Positions 58,531 through 64,000 of a stretch of DNA of 64,000 nt are shown here, one piece after another. Origin of the DNA: Halichoerus grypus. Taxonomy: Eukaryota > Chordata > Mammalia > Carnivora > Phocidae. The stretch spans positions 77,223,562 to 77,287,561 of the forward strand of contig NC_135719.1 in assembly GCF_964656455.1 (NCBI RefSeq). Reading direction: 5' to 3'. Under the pieces are notes generated by a model, which searched no databases, was not told where the DNA came from, and saw only the letters and a program-made list of their open reading frames with translations. Every line of letters begins with the position of its first letter. Within the stretch, counting starts at the first letter, position 1. Made by a program: the position numbers and the translations under genes.

Positions 58531-61173
58531 TAGCTGTTGTGGTTTATCATCATTGTACCCCCCCACCCCACCCTTATCTATCAGGCAGAGTCAGAAAGTT
58601 ACAAGAAATTTTAATGCCTCAAGAAAAAAACTTTTAGAAATGGAAAGATCATAAGCTAGATCCTCTCAGCCAGGTGGAGCGAGCTGATTCAATGTATCTA
58701 GTTACCAAGTATTCTTCCCCGGGAGAAAGTACTAACACCTTATGAGGATTTATCTTTGCTCTTGGTCCTTTCTTGGTTTTCTCTTTTCTGATCCAAGCTT
58801 TGGATTTAGCTTCTTTTCAGCTGTTTTACAGAGCTGTCCCAGCTGTGCCCGCCCAGGTGGTGTCAGACAGTCTTTCCCATCTGTAACTGGTGCAGCCCTG
58901 CCTCCTCTCAGGCTCTGTTCTGCTCTCCCCTGCAGCTGTCCTGTAGGGCTAGCACTGGACTCTGTAATGAGTGCAATCCTCTGTCCCAGGACATGACTGC
59001 TATTTAAAGCTGGGGCATTCATCCCCTGGAACATTCACCCCTTCTCTTGCACACTGACTGGAGCTGGGTCTATGAGTCAGAGTACGTGGGATCTTGTCCC
59101 ATTTTGCTCCTTGCCCTTCTCATGACCTTGGTCAGGTCCATTAGCTCCTCAAGTCTTCAATTCTGTCCTCAATGAAGTGCTGTCCACTTTGCTGGTAGCT
59201 TAGGAATGAAGAGGAGCCCAAGTCCCTTAGAAAAAAGGCTTCCCACACATATTACCTGTTTTCCTTCTGCATGTGTCTTACATCACCATGGGGGCTGTGA
59301 CTAGGAAGTTATTGGTGTGACTTGAGTTAATCAGAAGTTCTCATCCCGGCTTCTTCCCACTCGGGCTTTTGTGCCTACTGCTCATGCATTCCACCACCCA
59401 AGTCAGTAGAGAAGAAGAAAGGAGAAGACCGATGCTCTTAAGAGGTCCTTTCTCTGCTCACATCAGGGTGACACTGCTTTGTGATCCTGCCTCCAAGTTA
59501 CGGATACTATGGTGGCAGTGTTCTGGGTTGTGGTAGCCCCTTTAGCAGAAGCCAAAATGCAGTCTTGGGAGTAGCGATGCTTTACAGCAGAACATTCACT
59601 CCTCACTATTCCATTTTTGTCCCTGTTTGTAGAAGCGCCTTGGGATCAGGATCGTTTCCTTCCTTTACATCTTCTCGTAGTGCATTGCAGAGCCCTCTGT
59701 CCCAGTGGGGACCCAAGAAATGTTGCTAACCAGCAATGCTCATTCCACACCAGAATCAGATTTCCAAGGGTCCCTTACTTATAAAAACTCCCTGCAGAAA
59801 GGAGATCCTTTCCTCTATCACAGTCTCTGGCACAAAACTGCCAGAAGCCCAGCACCACTCTGGAGGTTGCCTGAAGCGGTGCTTATCTGAGCTGTCCATC
59901 TACCTGCCGGAGGGCCAGGCCACCCCCTACTTTCAGTCCTCGGGTGTCCCTGAGCGGAGGCTCTCTGTATAAACATCACCCTCATTGTGCTAGCATTGCA
60001 TTAAAGCTCTCTTATTTGAAATGATACCAATTGGTATCAAATAGTGTCCTAAATGAGTTTGACAGTTTCTGGAAGCAACCAATTTAGCTTGCGAGTGATT
60101 TACTTCTCACTTCTGTGCTTCATCTACATAGAAACTCTGTGGCTCGGGTAATGGTGTATCAGCACTGCCTCTAGGAAGAGGGGATTTTGCCCTCGGTTTC
60201 AATGGACAAAAGCGCTTGCTGTTGAATGTAAATTCTCCCGAAGGTAGCCTTTAAATTTCCCCTTAAATAAACACTCCCGTCTTAGGAGTGACGCCAGTTG
60301 ATTTTGTGGGGTCTCCAGCCCCTGCTTAAGCCACTAGCCTCAGAGCCCTTCCTCTCCTTTCAAATGCTCTCACGACGCCTGCCTCCCACACCCCCCGGGG
60401 TGATTAGTGCTTGCCCAGCTCTGCTGATGTGTCGGTCCACAATTATGATTTGTAAATATCCTGCAAACAGTTTGAACTTCTGCTCTGGAATATTCTGCCT
60501 GGCAGGTTATTAATATGACGAGATGCAGGCATAAGCTTGGAAAGAGACCGTAAGTGCAGGAGGGGAGGGAGGAGCTGCCCACGGCTCTTGCTGGGAAATC
60601 TCCCGTCCTGCTTGGGGGGTAGGGGCGCAACGCAGGCTCGGGGCCTGGCAGTTTGTAAACAGTATTTTGTAAAGCCCCAGAGTCAGCGTTCAGAATCAGA
60701 CTCAAAACAGGAAGAACCCTGAGACCACCCATTTCACTGGGGAAGAGGCTGAGACAGGCTGTTTGTACCAAGTCCTTCTTTAGGCTCCTTGGGTTGTTTT
60801 GTTCTTGGCAGTGTTTAAAATTTCCCAGGGCCTAACGTCAGTTTTAACAAAAACAGAGATAAAGAATTTTACTTATCCTCTTACTGGTTTTTACTCTTCC
60901 AGCTGATATGTATTTACACCCGGAGAATAATCTCAGCTGGATGGTTGTTTCTCCCCCAAATCATGTTGAACCAAAGTCAGTTCTCTTCCCCAGACACCAA
61001 TGGCAGCCACAGACTCCATGTGACCTCCTGTTGAGTCTGTGTGCCAGCCAAAGGACGGTGTCCCATCTTTCCTCCTGGACTCAGAGCTGGGAAGAAAGCC
61101 AAGGTCTGACGTGCTCACAGCTTCCCGCGACGGTCCTGTAGGCTGAAGCAGGCTCTCTTGCACCGTTCTGCAG

Positions 61174-61382
61174 GCTTTGTGCCCATCTGCTCTCTCGGAC
61201 TGTCTCAGATCGGCCGCATGAATCTCGGGATGGATGCTGGTACCTTCAAGTTCTACACCATGTGCGGCCTCCAAGAGGGCTTTGAGCCTTTTGCTGTCAA
61301 CATGAACCGCGACGTGGCGATGTGGTTCAGCAAGCGCCTCCCGACGTTCGTCAACGTGCCAAAGGATCATCCCCATATAGAG
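61174..61382 (+). CDS. RYR3: RYR3 exon: SPRY2 end, local residues 763-832
   Basis: 209 nt, phase 1 start (gc completes Gly), phase 0 end (ata gag|gtaagg). Encodes [60 protein letters not shown] and [11 protein letters not shown](I/V)CSLG--Q-G--N-G ends SPRY2. CGLQEG-EPFA(V/I)N--R is conserved in all RyRs. VPKDHPHIE favours RYR3. The antisense frame over this exon is a shadow. Confidence 0.97.
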
Positions 61383-62182
61383 GTAAGGTTACACATCGTG
61401 GGTGGCCCTGGCAGGGCAGGTGGGCCAAGGCGCTAAGCTCCTGCTAATGCTCCTGTCAACAGGCAGCTGCTTATCTAGTCCATGCCTGGGCTGCCTCCCA
61501 GCTGCCACCCCGCTGACCCTCAGAGCCGTGATCGTGGGCATGTTTATTGGGGCAGCTCAAGGGCATCTTGCAAATGGCATCCACCGTGCAGAGACATTCT
61601 TGTAGATCAGTCCCCAGGCCTTTAGGCCACTGTGTTTCCTCCAGATGTTTCTGTACTGCTATGGCCATATGAGTACAGTATCCCAACACCTTAAATGTTG
61701 TTTTCCTGAAAAAATTCAGTACCTCTACTCAAGATGATATGTCCCAGACCTAGTTCTAAGCTCATAACATGGTGTCTTTTAGGTCCTATATATTTCTGTA
61801 GAATTACTTCCAGCATTTTAAGCTGACATGTAGCCATTGATTATGATACCCTCATCTTGTAGGAGGGAGCTCAGAGGAGCCAGAAATTGTAAGGGGCCTG
61901 ATATGGGTGCTGGTTCTCCATCTGCTTGCCCCTGTTTGCCGGCGCCCACCATGATTTGATTCATGGGAGGGTCAGGGGGTGGGGGAGGGGGCTAATGGAA
62001 AGTCAGACAGATCAGCAACCGTGAAGCATGAGACGCAGTGGCTTGCTTCCACCTGACGGTAAGTTCCTTTAACTCACCTTCCAGTGCATATCCAACAAGC
62101 ACCAACTCTTAATCCTTTCCTTTCTCCACAGTCTTAAATAGTAGAGACTTTTATATATGATTCTTACCTGATCAGCACCTTT

Positions 62183-62369
62183 TTTTTTTAAGATTTTATT
62201 TATTTGACAGAGACACAGCAAGAGAGGGAACACAAGCAGGGGGAGTGGGAGAGGGAGAAGCAGGCTTCCCGCTGAGCAGGGAGCCCGATGTGGGGCTCAA
62301 TCCCAGGACCCTGGGATCATGACCTGAGCCGAAGGCAGATGCTTAACCGACTGAGCCATCCAGGCACCC
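62183..62369 (-). mobile_element. CanSINE (SINEC), antisense
   Basis: T-run, AAGATTTTATTTATTTGACA at left, ctgagccatccaggcacccc at right. Target-site duplication ctgatcagcac at 62168-62178 and 62370-62380, each followed by a short T run. Confidence 0.95.
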
Positions 62370-62604
62370 CTGATCAGCACTTTAGAAAGCTGGCTCATAA
62401 ACTTTTAGAGGTCAAGAACCCCTTTGACAAACTGATGGAATCCGGAGACCCTGTTAGAAAAATAGACACACCACACAAAAATAGGTAAGCACACTCAGAG
62501 ACCCCAGGATAGGAACCGTTCTCTAGAACGTAGGGGGATACTTAGACCATAAGAAAATTATTATTAGTATAAGTCTTACTTTACTTCCTCTGCCCCCGCC
62601 CCCA

Positions 62605-62605
<1 letters not shown>

Positions 62606-62638
<33 letters not shown>
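62606..62638. repeat. (CA)n microsatellite
   Basis: About 16 uninterrupted CA units. Likely length-polymorphic. Confidence 0.92.
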
Positions 62639-62640
<2 letters not shown>

Positions 62641-63243
62641 TTAAAAAACCCAGTTTTGCTCTTTCCTCCTCCAGCCCCATCCCTTGCAGTGCTATGTGCT
62701 GGCACTGGGAATTTCCCTGGTATTCAGAGGTCCCTCAACCCTCAGGCTGTGATTGTGGTGGGGCTGGGAAATGTGCCAGGTGGGAGATGACCCCTCCAAG
62801 GGAGCCATGATGTCTCTCCTGGAGCTTTAGGCTTTCTGCTGGCTTTTTCCTTAAATAGTCTCTTGCCCACTGACAGGGGAAATCTTTGGAAACATTTTCT
62901 CCTTTAGCCATTTGCCCCCTGACCTGAAAGGTTATCTTCGGAAGATGCTATGCTGCATCGTCCAGATACCACCCCCTCTGTTACACCCGTTGTCCATCCT
63001 TGATCTTGCAGAAAACTTAGTGGGCGTGCTCTGAAATCTCTAATTTCTCCAGCCAGAGGCAGATCTGTTATTTTCTGTGGAGCAGGATCCAAGTAACAGT
63101 GAGAGTAACAGTTTGGTTATCACTGGTGACAACTTTTATAGTTCACAGAAAGCCATGACATATGGAATAGCAATGAGGGAAGGAGGGACAAGGTCGAGAT
63201 CAGGCCCTCGGGTGTGTCAGGTAAGGATCCATGGTGTTTCCAG

Positions 63244-63419
63244 GTCGTGAGGATCGATGGCACCATGGACAGCCCTCCATGCCTCAAGGTGACCCACAAG
63301 ACGTTCGGCACACAGAACAGCAATGCCAACATGATCTACTGCCGCTTGAGCATGCCTGTCGAGTGCCACTCCTCCTTCAGCCACAGCCCCTGTCTGGACA
63401 GTGACGCTTTCCAGAAAAG
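63244..63419 (+). CDS. RYR3: RYR3 exon: linker after SPRY2, local residues 833-890
   Basis: 176 nt, phase 0 start, phase 2 end (aaa ag|gtgagg). Encodes VVRIDGTMDSPPCLKVTHKT, FGTQNSNANMIYCRLSMPVE and CHSSFSHSPCLDSDAFQK. RIDGT-DS-PCLK-T-K-(F/W)G-QNSN is shared by all RyRs. The CHSSFSHSPCLD tail separates RYR3 from the others, which have different and longer sequence here. SPRY3 should begin in the following exons, outside the window. Confidence 0.96.
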
Positions 63420-64000
63420 GTGAGGGCGAGGCCCCCCGCTCTCAGACATGCTCTTCATGTGTGCCCTGAAGTTCACTTTCCGTCTCTCTGTTTCTTACTC
63501 TGCCTGAGCACAAGTGGGTAGGGCTCCCTCTGCTTTCAGTGAGGTAAAGAAACCAGAATGTGTGTGTACACAAGTGTGTGCATACACATGCATGTGGGTG
63601 TTGGTGCAATGCGTAATCAGGGGACCAGTCAAGCCAAACAGGGTCACGTCTAGTGGAAACATTTCTGCTCTTCTTGAGCCCTCTAGGTCCTTAGCCTCCT
63701 TGCAGCCTACATATCCGGTGTTTCTGGAGTAAAAGGAATATAAGTGCATGAGAGGGTGCAATTGTTGTTGCCTTTGTGTGAAATTAAAAGCCTCTAGAGG
63801 CAAATCGTGCCTTCTTTATGTAACTATGGCCAGGGTCCAACCCTGCAGCTGTGTAACTTATGAGTGACTAGGACTTCTTCCTTTCCTGATAAGGAATACG
63901 TTCCTTGCTGTCTTTCTTTCCTTTAATGTCTATTTCTAATCATTGGTGTATGTCTGCCCCTCTGGAGCTCTCGTGTCCGGGTTTCCTCTAGACTTTCACT
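63420..64000 (+). other. RYR3: Intron (5' part)
   Basis: Starts with gtgagg. A (TG/CA)-rich patch lies at 63555-63600. The next expected RYR3 exon (after QKR) was looked for and not found before the window end. Confidence 0.8.

Larger units (their letters stand above)
53513..61173 (+). other. RYR3: Intron, 7.66 kb
   Basis: Phase 1 intron. Contains MIR relics (54095-54260 and possibly 54330-54500), a MER5-like element (55214-55333), a perfect inverted repeat (55861-55888), CanSINEs at 56650-56824 and 57714-57930, a GC-rich block (56860-57260) and a MIR at 58350-58530. The rest (58550-61140) shows only a weak L2-like tail near 59600-59735. Confidence 0.85.
61383..63243 (+). other. RYR3: Intron, 1.86 kb
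   Basis: Phase 0 intron with a CanSINE (62183-62369) and a CA microsatellite. Acceptor tggtgtttccag. Confidence 0.85.
1..64000 (+). other. RYR3: RYR3 gene, interior part (no gene ends in window)
   Basis: Seventeen exons on the + strand translate into one continuous ryanodine receptor segment. RYR3 encodes the intracellular Ca2+-release channel of endoplasmic/sarcoplasmic reticulum, a homotetramer of roughly 4,870-residue subunits that opens by Ca2+-induced Ca2+ release. The paralogue call rests on residues I associate with RYR3 rather than RYR1 or RYR2, for example [11 protein letters not shown] (exon 4271), VPKDHPHIE (exon 61174) and SSFSHSPCLDS (exon 63244). Neither promoter nor 3' end is present. 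All junctions are GT-AG and phases are consistent, so this is the functional gene and not a retrocopy. Confidence 0.96.

Noticed and set aside
60933..61376. 147-codon antisense open frame over the SPRY2-end exon
   Set aside because: Shadow of exon 61174-61382; no recognisable protein similarity.
1..64000. Undescribed multi-gene system
   Set aside because: The only gene with support is RYR3; the remaining sequence is introns filled with known repeat types. I found no evidence of a novel system.

Overview
This is mammalian nuclear DNA from a carnivoran, most likely an arctoid such as a bear, seal or mustelid. The evidence is 14 copies of a tRNA-Lys-headed CanSINE whose sequence matches neither the dog nor the cat subfamily I know. 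Carnivore-type LINE-1 3' ends, MIR, L2 and MER5-type relics are also present. The species cannot be fixed from sequence alone.

The window holds the interior of one protein-coding gene on the + strand: RYR3, the ryanodine receptor type 3 Ca2+-release channel. Seventeen coding exons (4271 to 63419) were placed by translation and by GT-AG junctions. Every intron phase agrees with the next exon. Together they give one uninterrupted frame of 2673 nt: 890 complete codons plus one split at the window boundaries. No stop, frameshift or missing splice dinucleotide was seen. The exons upstream of 4271 and downstream of 63419 lie outside the window. Residue numbers below are local: residue 1 is the first complete codon (Gly at 4272).

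Domain layout along the gene: end of the N-terminal armadillo/RIH solenoid (exons 4271-10191 and the start of 17299-17432); SPRY1 (19285-19526, 27976-28168, 40424-40640); the RyR repeat pair R1 and R2 (45619-51691); SPRY2 (52550-53512 and 61174-61382); then the linker towards SPRY3 (63244-63419). All of this belongs to the large cytoplasmic cap of the homotetrameric channel. The pore region is far downstream.

About 96% of the window is intron. The introns of about 12.3, 8.4, 7.7 and 7.1 kb carry most of the repeats. Several CanSINEs have intact target-site duplications (15-17 bp perfect for three of them). One 5'-truncated L1 (31305-32554) also has matching flanks. No second gene, structural RNA gene, CRISPR array or prokaryotic-type system was found. 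The points most worth checking are a 208-codon open frame running from an exon into its downstream intron (49957-50580), a TATA-bearing GC-rich intronic segment (36229-36900), and a conserved intron position shared by the two RyR repeats.
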